A DNA stretch of 64,000 bases from an uncultured Eubacteriales bacterium (GTDB lineage: Bacteria > Bacillota > Clostridia > Lachnospirales > Lachnospiraceae): contig ONLK01000001.1 of NCBI GenBank assembly GCA_900318615.1, forward strand, positions 47,470 through 111,469. The letters run 5' to 3'. Shown here one piece after another: positions 25,203 to 34,556 of the stretch; the first letter of the stretch is position 1, and every line of letters begins with the position of its first letter. Position numbers and translations under genes: made by a program. The notes beneath the pieces are model-generated. The model had not been told where the DNA came from. It ran no database searches and was given only the letters and a program-made list of their open reading frames with translations.

Positions 25203-28200
25203 CTATTTGCTCAGCTTATCTTCAATCAGACTGACGGAAACCAGTGTGGATATGCCTTTCTCCTGCATGGTAATCCCGTACAGTCTGTCTGCGGCAGTCA
25301 TGGTGCCGCGCCGGTGTGTAATAACAATAAACTGCGTGTTGGCTGAAAGTTTTCTCAAATACTCTGCAAAACGATCCACGTTATTTTCATCGAGTGCCGC
25401 CTCAATCTCGTCCAGAATACAGAAAGGCGATGGCTTCAGGCTCTGAATGGCGAACAGAAGGGCGATCGCCGTCAGTGCCTTTTCACCGCCGGAAAGCTGC
25501 ATCATATTCTGAACCTTTTTCCCCGGCGGCTGTGCAATAATCCGGATGTCCGCCTCCAGAATATCTGTATTTGTCTCGTCCATCTCCAGGGATCCGCTTC
25601 CACCTCCGAAGAGCTGACGAAAACATTTATCAAACTCTTTCCGGATTACATCAAACTGGGTTTTGAACTGCGTCCGCATGCCCTTGTCAAGATCTCCGAT
25701 AATCTTTTCCAGGTCTTTCCCTGCTTTTACCAGATCCTCCTGCTGTCTGGACATAAACTCGTGACGTTCGGAAAGCTCCTTATATTCATCGATCGCATTG
25801 ACATTTACGCTTCCAAGATTCCGGATATCCGTTCGCAGAGCGCTGATCTGTTTCTTCCACTCACTCTTCGGGCCGAGGTCCTCCCGCTTCATGGACACAG
25901 CTGCCGTATAGGAGATTTCATATTCATCCCACATGTGCGAAATCATGGCCTCGCGCCGCTCGCTGATGCGCTCGATGGAAGTATTCAGACGGTAGCATTC
26001 CTTTTCAAGAAGGGAGGTATCCCTTGTCAGATCCTCGCGTTTCGCAAACAGCTGCTTCTGGCGTGCACTTTTTTCATCCCGTGTGTTCCTGATTTCATCT
26101 GCCCTTTTTTGTTGAGCGGCAATTTCATTTTCGAGACTTTGAAAAGTATCTCCCAGCTCCAGGATCTGTTTTTCCTTCCTCTCAATTTCAACCGCCGCAT
26201 GGCTTTTGTTCAGGGAAACTGTCTTTTTTTCGTCTTCCGCGCGGCTGATTTCAGTCTCAATACGCTGGATTTCGAGCGTAAGAAAATCCGCCTTCTGCTT
26301 CTGATTTGCCAGATCCAGACGATTTTTTTCCTGGCCGGAAAGCATTTCCTTCTCCTGAATGCGCAGGCGGTCGATCTCGGCATTCATGGCGTCAGCGCCG
26401 CTGTTCAGCTCGCTTTCACTGCCGGAAGAGCGCTCCAGCTGTCCTTTCAGCATTTCCTGTTTATTTTCATAATCGGCGATCGCGCCGACAAGCTGCAGAT
26501 TTTCTTTCCGGATCTGTTCGAACTGTTCTGCCGAACGAACACGGTGTTCTTTCGCTTCCTTAAGCTGAAGGGAGGCTGTGTTCTGTTCCAGATATTTTTT
26601 CTGAAGCCCCTCTCCGTCCTGTGCCAGAATCATGCGAAGCCGGTTCCGGACGGTCCTGGTTTCATCAATGGTTTCCTTCAGTTTCTCAACCTTGTCATTC
26701 TGAGCATTTTTCTGCTTTTCAAGCTCTTCAATTTCACGCCGGCGTCCCAGCAGATTGCTGCTGTTCTTAAACGCACCACCGGTCATGGAACCGCCTGCGC
26801 TCAAAGATTCTCCCTCGAGGGTTACAATCCGGAGGGTATATTTATATTTTCTGGCCAGCTCAATCGCATGGTCAATTGTATCGGTGACAATCACGCGGCC
26901 AAGCAGATACCGCACCAGGCCATCGTACTTTTTATCCGCCTGCACCAGGGAAGAAGCCAGCCCGATCACGCCATTCTCATGAAGCGCCGCGTCGTTCTTC
27001 AAAAGCTGGCTGTGGTTCATGGCTGTCAGCGGAAGAAATGTTGCGCGGCCGAATTTATTGGCTTTCAGATACGCAATCATGCGTTTTGCCGTTTCCTCAT
27101 CCTCGGTAACAATGTTCTGAATGCTGCCGCCCATCGCCGTTTCAATGGCTGTCTCATACTTTCTGTCGGTGCGGATCAGGTCCGCAGTGACGCCCAGCAG
27201 CCCGGGCTCCCTGCCCTTGAGCTCCATGACGCGCCGGATGGAATTCCCGTATCCGTCATAGCGCTCCGCGATATTCTTCAATGTTTCCAGACGGGAAGAC
27301 AGCCGGTGAAATTCCATCTGTTCCGGCTCCAGAGACTGGCTGAGCTTCTGCAGTTTTTCCTGGCAGACAGACAATTGTTCCTCTGTTCTCTGACTGTGCG
27401 CTGTCAGAGCGGCAATCTCCGCTTCTACCTTTTCCGCCGCCGCAGCCAGTCTTTTTTCCTCTCCGCCCTGTTCTTTCTGTTCGCTCCTGATTTCAATAAT
27501 TCTCGCATCCAGCGCTGACTTACGGATTCTGGCCTGCTCCAGCAGCGTCTCATTTTCCTTGATCTGTCCCTGCAGCAGCGTCCGGTCATTCAGGATGGCA
27601 ATGACCTGCGCATGTTTCTTTTCAAGATCGTCCTCGTGCCGGCTGATTTGCAGCTGAAGTTTCTTCAGATCATCCGCCCCCAGCCGGCTGACTGCTTCCA
27701 GTTCCTTCGCCTGGTCCGACAGTTTCTCTCTCTCGGTCTTCGTATCCTCCAGCTGCTTTTTTTTCAATACAATCTCAGCTTCCAGCGCGCGGAGCCGTTC
27801 CCCTGCGCTCTTCTGGCTTTCTGTTGCTGTCTGGATCTGTTCCTTCAGCAGCGAGATCTGATTTTCCGTCTGTGTCCGGCGGACCGTATGGTCGGTCAGT
27901 GTGCTTTGCAGCTCAGACTGTTCCGCCTCCAGTTTTTCAATCTCGCCGGTCAGCGTTTCATACTCCGTCCGGATTTTATCCGTCTGTGCATTCAGCTCCT
28001 TCAGCTGGACATCCGCATCATCATACTTTTGCTGCGTGCTGTCCTGCTTTGCTTTCATATCCTGAAAATCCAGCAGGAACTGATTGATCTCAAAATCCTT
28101 CAGTTCATCCCTTTTTTTCAGATAGACTCTGGCCTTCTCGCTCTGACTTTTCAAAGGCCCCAGCTGACGTGTAAGCTCCGACAGAATATCATTAACACGC

Positions 28201-28766
28201 AGAAGATTTGCCTCCTCCTGCGCCAGCTTTTTCTGAGCTGCCAGCTTTCTGATTTTGAATTTGACGATTCCGGCAGCCTCATCAAAAAGAGCGCGGCGGT
28301 CTTCCATCTTTCCGTTCAGGATCTGTTCAACCTGACCCTGCCCGATGATGGAATAGCCTTCCCGTCCGATCCCGGTATCGTAAAACAGTTCATTGACGTC
28401 CTTCAGGCGGCACTGATTCCCGTTGATACAATACTCGCTTTCACCGGAACGGTACAGACGGCGGCTGACCGTAACGGAATCACTGTCAATTTTCAGAACC
28501 CGGTCCTTATTATTCAGTGTGATGGCTGTGTAGGCAAATCCCAGCGGTTTCCGGTTTTCGGTTCCGGAAAAAATAACATCCTGCATGGAACCGCCGCGCA
28601 GGGATTTAGCGCTCTGTTCACCCAGAACCCAGCGCACCGCGTCCGCAACATTGCTCTTCCCGCTGCCGTTCGGACCTACAATGCCGGTCACACCGTCGTG
28701 AAATTCAAGTGTTGTTTTATTTGCAAAGGATTTAAAACCCTGAAGCTCGATAGACTTTAAATACAC
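25203..28766 (-). CDS. smc: Chromosome segregation ATPase SMC
   Basis: Condensin ATPase for chromosome organisation. The 1187-residue protein has an N-terminal Walker [14 protein letters not shown], two long coiled coils (about 170-500 and 680-1000) around a hinge (about 520-640, with [17 protein letters not shown]), and the C-terminal signature [17 protein letters not shown] with Walker [18 protein letters not shown] at 28766 with GAGGG upstream gives the normal [13 protein letters not shown] start and avoids a long overlap with rnc; the open frame extends to 28811. Confidence 0.96.
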   Translation of the reverse strand: MYLKSIELQGFKSFANKTTLEFHDGVTGIVGPNGSGKSNVADAVRWVLGEQSAKSLRGGSMQDVIFSGTENRKPLGFAYTAITLNNKDRVLKIDSDSVTVSRRLYRSGESEYCINGNQCRLKDVNELFYDTGIGREGYSIIGQGQVEQILNGKMEDRRALFDEAAGIVKFKIRKLAAQKKLAQEEANLLRVNDILSELTRQLGPLKSQSEKARVYLKKRDELKDFEINQFLLDFQDMKAKQDSTQQKYDDADVQLKELNAQTDKIRTEYETLTGEIEKLEAEQSELQSTLTDHTVRRTQTENQISLLKEQIQTATESQKSAGERLRALEAEIVLKKKQLEDTKTEREKLSDQAKELEAVSRLGADDLKKLQLQISRHEDDLEKKHAQVIAILNDRTLLQGQIKENETLLEQARIRKSALDARIIEIRSEQKEQGGEEKRLAAAAEKVEAEIAALTAHSQRTEEQLSVCQEKLQKLSQSLEPEQMEFHRLSSRLETLKNIAERYDGYGNSIRRVMELKGREPGLLGVTADLIRTDRKYETAIETAMGGSIQNIVTEDEETAKRMIAYLKANKFGRATFLPLTAMNHSQLLKNDAALHENGVIGLASSLVQADKKYDGLVRYLLGRVIVTDTIDHAIELARKYKYTLRIVTLEGESLSAGGSMTGGAFKNSSNLLGRRREIEELEKQKNAQNDKVEKLKETIDETRTVRNRLRMILAQDGEGLQKKYLEQNTASLQLKEAKEHRVRSAEQFEQIRKENLQLVGAIADYENKQEMLKGQLERSSGSESELNSGADAMNAEIDRLRIQEKEMLSGQEKNRLDLANQKQKADFLTLEIQRIETEISRAEDEKKTVSLNKSHAAVEIERKEKQILELGDTFQSLENEIAAQQKRADEIRNTRDEKSARQKQLFAKREDLTRDTSLLEKECYRLNTSIERISERREAMISHMWDEYEISYTAAVSMKREDLGPKSEWKKQISALRTDIRNLGSVNVNAIDEYKELSERHEFMSRQQEDLVKAGKDLEKIIGDLDKGMRTQFKTQFDVIRKEFDKCFRQLFGGGSGSLEMDETNTDILEADIRIIAQPPGKKVQNMMQLSGGEKALTAIALLFAIQSLKPSPFCILDEIEAALDENNVDRFAEYLRKLSANTQFIVITHRRGTMTAADRLYGITMQEKGISTLVSVSLIEDKLSK

Positions 28767-28794
28767 GTATATGTTCCCTCTCGAAATCCGGCGT

Positions 28795-29604
28795 TCAGAC
28801 GTGGGATGCATCCACAGAATAGGGCGACGGAACTTCCTTTTCCGGTCCGGTCAGCATCAGAAGCGTATGATAGGCCGCTTCCATCTCAGCCGCCTTTTTC
28901 GTACTTCCGCGCCCCGCAGCGTATTCCTTTGCTCCGATGATGCATCTTACAATAAAGTGTTTGGCGTGATCCGGGCCTTCCTCTCCAATCACCCGGTAGG
29001 TAATTTCTTCTTCACGAAAATCCTTCTGAACTACTTCCTGAAGGATCGTCTTGCTGTCATAAAACAGCTTTTTATGCTGATAATCATTCAGGATGAACTT
29101 CAGAATAAACTCATTCGCCGGCTTAAATCCACCGTCCAGATAGATGGCTCCGATCAGGGATTCCAGTGCATCCGACACAATCGAATTCCGGTTTCTTCCG
29201 CCCGTCTGCTCCTCTCCGCGGCCAAGAAGAATATAGTCCTGAAGGCCGAACGCACGGGCACACATAGCCAGCGTCGGCTCGCATACAAGACTGGCACGCA
29301 GCTTGGTCAAATCTCCCTCCGGCATCTCCGGATGCATTTTGTAGAGAAACGTGCTGCTGGAAAGCTCCAGCACGGCATCCCCCAGAAATTCAATTCTCTC
29401 GTTATCTCTCCAGTTCTGGAAACGATGTTCATTCGCGTAGGAGCTGTGGCTCATGGCATTGTAGAGCAGTTTGATATTCTTAAATTTATAGTCGATCACT
29501 TCCTGGAGGTTTTCGGTTTTTATTTCTTTATGCTCCTCGCGGATGTTTCCGGCTGCATGGATTTTCTGTTCCGGATCCTTCCGTTCCATGCGTATCTCTG
29601 ACAT
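28795..29604 (-). CDS. rnc: Ribonuclease III
   Basis: Double-strand RNA endonuclease for rRNA and mRNA processing. At 269 residues it is longer than typical because of an N-terminal extension of about 27. The catalytic signature ERIEFLGDAVLELSSS is present, DALESLIGAIYLDGG carries the second acidic cluster, and a C-terminal dsRBD ends in GRGSTKKAAEMEAA. It lies upstream of smc by 28 nt. Confidence 0.95.
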   Translation of the reverse strand: MSEIRMERKDPEQKIHAAGNIREEHKEIKTENLQEVIDYKFKNIKLLYNAMSHSSYANEHRFQNWRDNERIEFLGDAVLELSSSTFLYKMHPEMPEGDLTKLRASLVCEPTLAMCARAFGLQDYILLGRGEEQTGGRNRNSIVSDALESLIGAIYLDGGFKPANEFILKFILNDYQHKKLFYDSKTILQEVVQKDFREEEITYRVIGEEGPDHAKHFIVRCIIGAKEYAAGRGSTKKAAEMEAAYHTLLMLTGPEKEVPSPYSVDASHV

Positions 29605-29624
29605 AGCGTTCCCCTTCCTAAAAA

Positions 29625-29658
29625 AAGATTTCCTTCCTGCCTCCGAAAGGCGGGAAGG
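29625..29658 (-). terminator. Terminator between acpP and rnc
   Basis: A stem CCTTCCTGCC/GGCGGGAAGG (29632-29641 with 29649-29658, one G-U) with a 7-nt loop, followed on the minus strand by AAATC and seven T. It lies 62 nt after the acpP stop; the short AAATC interval before the T run makes it somewhat weaker than canonical. Confidence 0.65.
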
Positions 29659-29720
29659 AACTTAAGTTTTTTCAGCTTCAGCTGCCATGTGGTAAAGGTG
29701 AAAAAAAGCAGCTGTCCTGA

Positions 29721-29963
29721 TCAGTCGTCGATATTTCCGGTTTCCGCCTTGATGGCACGGGCGGCGTCTCCTACGGTCACTATTTTTTCTACTTTCTCCT
29801 GCGGAATCTCGATATCAAATTCCTCCTCCACGCCCATGATGATCTGGAAGATGTCCAGTGAATCAGCGCCAAGGTCATCCACAAATGCTGTATCCGGAGT
29901 AATCTCATCGACATCCACATTCAGGACTTCGGAAATAATCTGCTGTAATTTTTCAAATTCCAT
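29721..29963 (-). CDS. acpP: Acyl carrier protein
   Basis: An 80-residue carrier for fatty-acid synthesis. The phosphopantetheine attachment site is Ser35 in [10 protein letters not shown], and the protein is acidic as usual. It follows plsX by 36 nt in the DUF177-rpmF-plsX-acpP-rnc order. Confidence 0.97.
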   Translation of the reverse strand: MEFEKLQQIISEVLNVDVDEITPDTAFVDDLGADSLDIFQIIMGVEEEFDIEIPQEKVEKIVTVGDAARAIKAETGNIDD

Positions 29964-29999
29964 GGTTTTTAACTCCTTAAAGATCGTATGGTTATCTTT

Positions 30000-31064
30000 C
30001 TAGTTATTCTTTGCCGCCCGCCTGGCCGCCAGAGTTTCTTTTTTGGCTTCCGCCTCTGCCTCGAACTTTTTCCCGATCTTGTTTCCAAGGTCCTGTTTCT
30101 TAAATGTTTCTACCTGGAAGATAGAAAACTTAAACTGCTTTGCCTTCGCATTACCGTGTGCCTTCACCACAAGCCCTTTCAGTCCCAGCATGGGAGCACT
30201 TCCGTAGGCACTCGCATCAAACTTTTTCGCCGCGGTTCGGATGGCCGGCTTAATCAGCAATGCCCCGAGTTTGGAACGTGTGCTGGAAAGCAGGCATTCC
30301 TTCGCAACGCTCCGCAGCATAATGCCGGCGCCCTCGTACATTTTGACAAGACAGTTTCCGGTGAAGCCTTCGCACACGACAACGTCGCACGCTCCCATCG
30401 GAATGTCACGCGCTTCGCAGCTGCCGACGAAATTAATGTCCGTGCATGCCTTAAGAAGCGGAAATGTCTCCTTGACCAGGGCATTTCCTTTCTCTTCCTC
30501 GGCTCCTACATTGACGATTCCGACCTTCGGATTTTTGACTCCGATGGCTTCTTCCATGTAAATGCTGCCCATCCGCGCAAACTGTACCAGATGACTGGCC
30601 CGGGCATCCACATTGGCTCCCGCATCCAGCAGCAGGGAGACACCGTTTTTCGTCGGAATAATAGCCGCAAAGGGACTTCGCTCCACTCCTTTTACCCGGC
30701 CGACAATGGTCTGGCCGCCGACAAGCACGGCTCCGGAATTTCCGGCGGAAATAAACCCGTCCGCCTTCCCGTCCCTTACCAGTTTCATACCGACAACAAT
30801 CGATGAATCCTTTTTATTGACAATCGCTTTCACCGGATGCTCTGCGGTTTCAATGACCTCTGAAGCCGGAACAATTTCGATCTGCTCCTTCGGATAGGTA
30901 TATGCCTTCAGCTTTCCGGCCAGGATAGCTTCCCTGCCAACGAGGAGCACTTTAATATTTTTTCTCTCGCTGACAGCGTCCACAGCACCCTGAATTGCCT
31001 CATCGGGTGCATAGTCGCCCCCCATCGCATCAAGCGCGACACATGTACATGCAGTGTTATCCAA
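30000..31064 (-). CDS. plsX: Phosphate acyltransferase PlsX
   Basis: Soluble enzyme making acyl-phosphate from acyl-ACP, feeding PlsY. The best start is TTG at 31064 with GGAGG 8 nt upstream, giving 354 residues and the expected VALDAMGGDYAPDEAI near the N-terminus; the open frame extends to 31118. A GFISAGNSGAVL segment and VCEGFTGN are typical. It is preceded by an rpmF terminator and a likely promoter of its own. Confidence 0.95.
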   Translation of the reverse strand: MDNTACTCVALDAMGGDYAPDEAIQGAVDAVSERKNIKVLLVGREAILAGKLKAYTYPKEQIEIVPASEVIETAEHPVKAIVNKKDSSIVVGMKLVRDGKADGFISAGNSGAVLVGGQTIVGRVKGVERSPFAAIIPTKNGVSLLLDAGANVDARASHLVQFARMGSIYMEEAIGVKNPKVGIVNVGAEEEKGNALVKETFPLLKACTDINFVGSCEARDIPMGACDVVVCEGFTGNCLVKMYEGAGIMLRSVAKECLLSSTRSKLGALLIKPAIRTAAKKFDASAYGSAPMLGLKGLVVKAHGNAKAKQFKFSIFQVETFKKQDLGNKIGKKFEAEAEAKKETLAARRAAKNN

Positions 31065-31086
31065 TGGTCCCACCTCCACGCTTCTA

Positions 31087-31115
31087 AATATACTAAACTC
31101 ACGCCTTAAATGCAA
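31087..31115 (-). promoter_or_regulatory. Candidate promoter for plsX
   Basis: Minus-strand TTGCAT (31115-31110), a 17-nt spacer and TATATT (31092-31087), immediately after the rpmF terminator. The weak -35 limits confidence. Confidence 0.5.
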
Positions 31116-31118
31116 CAT

Positions 31119-31145
31119 AAAAACCGCCGGACATTTGTCCGGCGG
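31119..31145 (-). terminator. Terminator after rpmF
   Basis: A perfect 9-bp GC stem CCGCCGGAC/GTCCGGCGG (31124-31132 with 31137-31145), a 4-nt loop and five T on the minus strand. It begins 20 nt after the rpmF stop and separates the abundant ribosomal protein gene from plsX. Confidence 0.9.
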
Positions 31146-31165
31146 CTACCTTACCTATCTGGAAA

Positions 31166-31354
31166 TTATTCAGCATCATCCATAGCGATAATCTGCTTTT
31201 TATTATAACTTCCGCAAGCCTTGCAAACCTGATGAGGAACCATCAGAGCCCCGCATTTACTGCATTTTACAAGAGTCGGAGCTGTCATTTTCCAGCTTGC
31301 TCTGTGCTTGTCTCTTCTAGCCTTGGAATGTTTATTTTTCGGACAGATTGACAT
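31166..31354 (-). CDS. rpmF: 50S ribosomal protein L32
   Basis: A 62-residue L32 with the CPKNKHSKARRDKHRA start and a zinc ribbon CSKCGALMVPHQVCKACG retaining all four cysteines. The Cys+ form suggests no zinc-independent switch in this copy. It follows the DUF177 gene by 3 nt, the universal arrangement. Confidence 0.98.
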   Translation of the reverse strand: MSICPKNKHSKARRDKHRASWKMTAPTLVKCSKCGALMVPHQVCKACGSYNKKQIIAMDDAE

Positions 31355-31357
31355 GGT

Positions 31358-31879
31358 TTACACCTCCTTAAAATCATTAAATAGAGCACGGATCTTCGCC
31401 ATTCTTGGATCCAGAACTGTTCTGTCGCAGCCGCAGGTCTTAATGTTTAAGTTCTGGCCGCATACCGGGCACAGACCTTTGCAGTCCGGTTTGCACAGTA
31501 CCTTCATCGGCCAGACCAGAAGTGCCTCACTCAAGACAAGTCTGTCCACATCCAGGTTATATCCATGTAAAAAATCACTTTCGTCCAACGCGTTTGTCCG
31601 CTCTTCATCGGAAAGTTTCATATCGATTTCCTCATCGAAATCGATATGGATCGAAGCAGGCACGTTCTCCAGACATCTTGCGCAGGGAATCAGGACCTCA
31701 GCATCCATTTTACCCTTCAGTTCCAGAACTTTCTTCCCCTTATTGGTGATCGTAAGATCCAGGGGAGTTTTCCGGACAATCGGATAATTGCCGTCAGGCA
31801 TTCTGAATTCATTTTCACTGAACTCTTCCTGACTGTGAATGACTTTTCCATCCTCCAGGATTACCTCGGTAAGGTTCAT
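31358..31879 (-). CDS. DUF177 (YceD) family protein, 23S rRNA accumulation factor
   Basis: A 173-residue protein cotranscribed with rpmF in most bacteria; YceD is implicated in 23S rRNA accumulation. It has the mid-protein CARCLENV motif and a C-terminal Cys-rich tail CKPDCKGLCPVCGQN that could bind zinc. The ATG at 31879 has AGGAGG 12 nt upstream; the frame is open to 31939 but that would overlap the promoter. Confidence 0.92.
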   Translation of the reverse strand: MNLTEVILEDGKVIHSQEEFSENEFRMPDGNYPIVRKTPLDLTITNKGKKVLELKGKMDAEVLIPCARCLENVPASIHIDFDEEIDMKLSDEERTNALDESDFLHGYNLDVDRLVLSEALLVWPMKVLCKPDCKGLCPVCGQNLNIKTCGCDRTVLDPRMAKIRALFNDFKEV

Positions 31880-31910
31880 AGAAAGCGCACTCCTCCTAAC
31901 ACACTCGACT

Positions 31911-31939
31911 ATTATAATAAGCCGTTTTATGCTTGTCAA
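31911..31939 (-). promoter_or_regulatory. Consensus promoter for the DUF177-rpmF operon
   Basis: Minus-strand TTGACA (31939-31934), exactly 17 nt, TATAAT (31916-31911): both hexamers perfect. Predicted start near 31904, close to the AGGAGG of the DUF177 gene, so the leader is very short. Confidence 0.88.
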
Positions 31940-31955
31940 GCATTTTTCTTTGACA

Positions 31956-31990
31956 AATACCGGCCGTCCGGCCTCTCAAATTCCGGCCGG
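31956..31990 (-). terminator. Probable terminator of ackA
   Basis: Seven-base arms CCGGCCG/CGGCCGG (31960-31966 with 31984-31990) followed on the minus strand by TATTTG. It lies 80 nt after the ackA stop and just before the next promoter. The T run is poor. Confidence 0.5.
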
Positions 31991-32069
31991 CTTCACTGCT
32001 GCCGGTACTTTTCTGCATTCATAAATGTATGACATGGATGTCAAAAGTGCTTCTGCCGGCAGGTTGTGA

Positions 32070-33269
32070 TTATGCGCGGCTTACCAGTTCTACCGTTTCG
32101 CGGCAGATCGCCAGTTCTTCGTTGGTCGGGATGACACATACGGTAACCCGGCTGTCCGGTGTAGAAAGAATGAAATTCTCGCCGCGCTTCTTGTTCTGCT
32201 CCGGGTCCATCTTAATTCCGAGATATCCGAAATAGGAAAGAACCTTCTCACGGACAATGCCGGCGTTCTCACCGATGCCGCCGGTGAAGGTGATTGCGTC
32301 AACGCCATTCATGGCGGCAGCGTAGGATCCGATGTATTTTGCAACTCTGTAGCAGAAGGCATCGATAGCCAGAGCTGCTGACTCATTGCCATTGTTCATG
32401 GCATCCTCAAGATCACGGAAATCGGAAGAAAGATTATCAGACAATGCATAAACGCCGGATTCCTTGTTAAGGATATGAAGCATCTGGGAAACCGTGATGT
32501 TTTCATGGTTGCAGATGTACTCAAGAACAGCCGGATCCAGATCGCCGGAGCGGGTACCCATGATCAGGCCTTCCAGCGGAGTAAGACCCATGGAGGTATC
32601 GGCACATTTGCCATTCTTAACGGCGCTGATGGAGGCTCCGTTTCCAAGATGCGCTACGATCACCTTACTGTTATTCCTGTCCAGACCGAGGAATTTGATG
32701 GTCTCCCCGGAGACAAAGCTGTGACTGGTTCCATGGAAGCCGTATTTCCGAATAGCATACTTCTGATAGTATCTGGTCGGAATGGCATAGCGGTAAGCCT
32801 TCGGAGGCATGGTCTGATGGAAAGCAGTATCAAATACGGCTACGTTCGGCTTGCCCGGCATCAGTTTCATGCACGCCTCGATGCCCATCAGGTTTGCCGG
32901 GTTATGAAGCGGTCCAAGGTCAAAGCACTCGCGGATAACCTGCTTTGCATAGTCATCCACAATGACCGATCTGGTCAGTTTCGCGCCGCCATGCAGTACA
33001 CGGTGTCCAATCGCGTCCACCTCGTCCAGGCTCTTCAGAACACCTGTCTTCGGGTTGACCAGTGCCTCAAGTACCATCCGGATAGCTTCATTATGTGTCG
33101 GCATCGGGGCTTCGGTGATTTCCTTTTCACCGCCGGCCGGCTGATAAACCATTCTTCCGTCTACACCGATACGCTCACAAAGGCCCTTGGCCGCTACCTG
33201 CTCGGTATCGGAATTGATCAGCTGATACTTAAGAGACGAACTTCCGCAGTTGATTACCAGTACGTTCAT
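32070..33269 (-). CDS. ackA: Acetate kinase
   Basis: Interconverts acetyl-phosphate + ADP and acetate + ATP, the energy-yielding last step of acetogenesis. The 399-residue ASKHA protein starts VLVINCGSSSLKYQLI, contains RVLHGG, VFDTAFHQTMP, YGFHGTSH and THLGNGAS-like VAHLGNGASI motifs, and ends with FTGGIGENAG. It lies 113 nt downstream of pta. CTCC-rich Shine-Dalgarno (AGGAGG) precedes the ATG. Confidence 0.98.
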   Translation of the reverse strand: MNVLVINCGSSSLKYQLINSDTEQVAAKGLCERIGVDGRMVYQPAGGEKEITEAPMPTHNEAIRMVLEALVNPKTGVLKSLDEVDAIGHRVLHGGAKLTRSVIVDDYAKQVIRECFDLGPLHNPANLMGIEACMKLMPGKPNVAVFDTAFHQTMPPKAYRYAIPTRYYQKYAIRKYGFHGTSHSFVSGETIKFLGLDRNNSKVIVAHLGNGASISAVKNGKCADTSMGLTPLEGLIMGTRSGDLDPAVLEYICNHENITVSQMLHILNKESGVYALSDNLSSDFRDLEDAMNNGNESAALAIDAFCYRVAKYIGSYAAAMNGVDAITFTGGIGENAGIVREKVLSYFGYLGIKMDPEQNKKRGENFILSTPDSRVTVCVIPTNEELAICRETVELVSRA

Positions 33270-33334
33270 AGATAAAAATTTCCTCCTGATTTAATATCGT
33301 TATGGCTCTGCATAAGGTAAGGATCGGGATGGCA

Positions 33335-33359
33335 CGGCTGCGGCCATCCCGTCCTGGAA
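33335..33359. other. Inverted repeat between pta and ackA
   Basis: GGGATGGC and GCCATCCC around 33329-33353 form an 8-bp stem with a 9-nt loop. There is no T run on either strand, so a role in mRNA processing or stability of the pta-ackA transcript is likelier than termination. Confidence 0.35.
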
Positions 33360-33382
33360 CGGATCGTTTATTTCCGGATGGC

Positions 33383-34378
33383 TCAGGACTGCTGTGCCTG
33401 TACGGCGGTCATGGCCACAACACCTACAATATCATCTGCATAGCAGCCGCGGGACAGGTCGTTCACCGGCATGGCAAGTCCCTGAAGGACAGGCCCGTAG
33501 GCATTTGCCTTCGCCAGTCTCTGAACCAGCTTATACCCGATGTTCCCGGCTTCCAGGCTCGGGAATACCAGTGTATTGGCGTGTCCTGCCACCTTGCTGC
33601 CCGGAGCCTTCAGGGCTGCGACCGTCGGAACCAGCGCAGCATCCAGCTGAAGCTCTCCGTCGATCTCAATATCCGGATATTTCTCCTGTGCAATCCTGAC
33701 AGCATCGGCGACCTTCGTAACGTCATCATGCTTTGCGGAACCTTTGGTTGAATAAGAAAGCATGGCAACCTTCGGTTCGTCGCCGACGAAGTTTTTGAAA
33801 GACTGTGCGGAAAGTCCGGCAATTTCAGCCAGCTTTTCAGAATCAAAATCGGTGTTCACAGCGCAGTCGGCAAATACAAACAGACCATGATCGCCAAGAT
33901 CACAGTCCGGAACCTCCATCAGGAAGAAACCGGAAACAGATTTCGTGCCGGGTTTGGTTTTCAGAAGCTGAAGCGCCGGGCGAATGGTATTGCCTGTAGA
34001 ATGGCATGCACCGGAGACAACACCGTCAGCATCGCCGCACTTGCACATCAGGCAGGCATAGTACATATAGTCCTTCTCCATCTGCTCTTTTGCAGTCTCG
34101 TAAGTTACGCCCTTCTTCGCGCGCAGTTCAACAAATTTATTTATATATTTTTCTTTGTTCGGATCATTAAACGGATCAACAATGGTGGCGCCGGAAATAT
34201 CAAATCCCGCTCCGTTTTCCTTGATGGCTTCCTCCGTTCCGATGAGAACAATATTTGCGATTCCCTCTTTCAGAATCTTTTCGGCAGCCTCAAATGTTCT
34301 CCTGTCCATGGTTTCCGGGAGAACGATTGTTTTTTTGTCCGCTTTGGCTTTTGCCTTGATCACATCAATAATCGCCAT
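33383..34378 (-). CDS. pta: Phosphate acetyltransferase
   Basis: Converts acetyl-CoA and phosphate to acetyl-phosphate; with AckA it yields ATP. The ATG at 34378 with AAAGGAG upstream gives 331 residues, the short single-domain Pta. The open frame extends to 34426. Signatures include IVLPETMDRRTFEAAEKIL and SGACHSTGNTIRPALQLLKT, plus the C-terminal VNDLSRGC. Pairing with ackA supports the assignment over phosphate butyryltransferase. Confidence 0.96.
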   Translation of the reverse strand: MAIIDVIKAKAKADKKTIVLPETMDRRTFEAAEKILKEGIANIVLIGTEEAIKENGAGFDISGATIVDPFNDPNKEKYINKFVELRAKKGVTYETAKEQMEKDYMYYACLMCKCGDADGVVSGACHSTGNTIRPALQLLKTKPGTKSVSGFFLMEVPDCDLGDHGLFVFADCAVNTDFDSEKLAEIAGLSAQSFKNFVGDEPKVAMLSYSTKGSAKHDDVTKVADAVRIAQEKYPDIEIDGELQLDAALVPTVAALKAPGSKVAGHANTLVFPSLEAGNIGYKLVQRLAKANAYGPVLQGLAMPVNDLSRGCYADDIVGVVAMTAVQAQQS

Positions 34379-34436
34379 AACAAATTTACTCCTTTCCGAT
34401 TTACAAAAACTGGTGCTTATACGCACATTTGTTTTT

Positions 34437-34465
34437 ATTATAAAACATTAAGATTTTATAAACAA
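34437..34465 (-). promoter_or_regulatory. Candidate promoter for pta-ackA
   Basis: Minus-strand TATAAT (34442-34437) is perfect; the sequence 17 nt upstream is TTGTTT (34465-34460), a partial -35. It lies in the AT-rich 178-nt region shared with divergent tmcAL, about 60 nt before the pta ATG. Confidence 0.5.
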
Positions 34466-34556
34466 GTGGAGCATTTTATAAGTTGCATTTTTGTTTTATA
34501 TGCCATTTAATAGAATACAGATATCCGGATACATAATTCAATGGGAGGTTTGCACT

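Noticed and set aside
25761..27518. A 585-codon plus-strand open frame antisense to smc
   Set aside because: Leu/Phe-rich because the coiled-coil codons of smc read backwards; no start signal or family match.
31086..31100. Possible FapR operator upstream of plsX (TTAGTAT...)
   Set aside because: The half-sites do not form the FapR palindrome, so lipid-responsive control is not supported.
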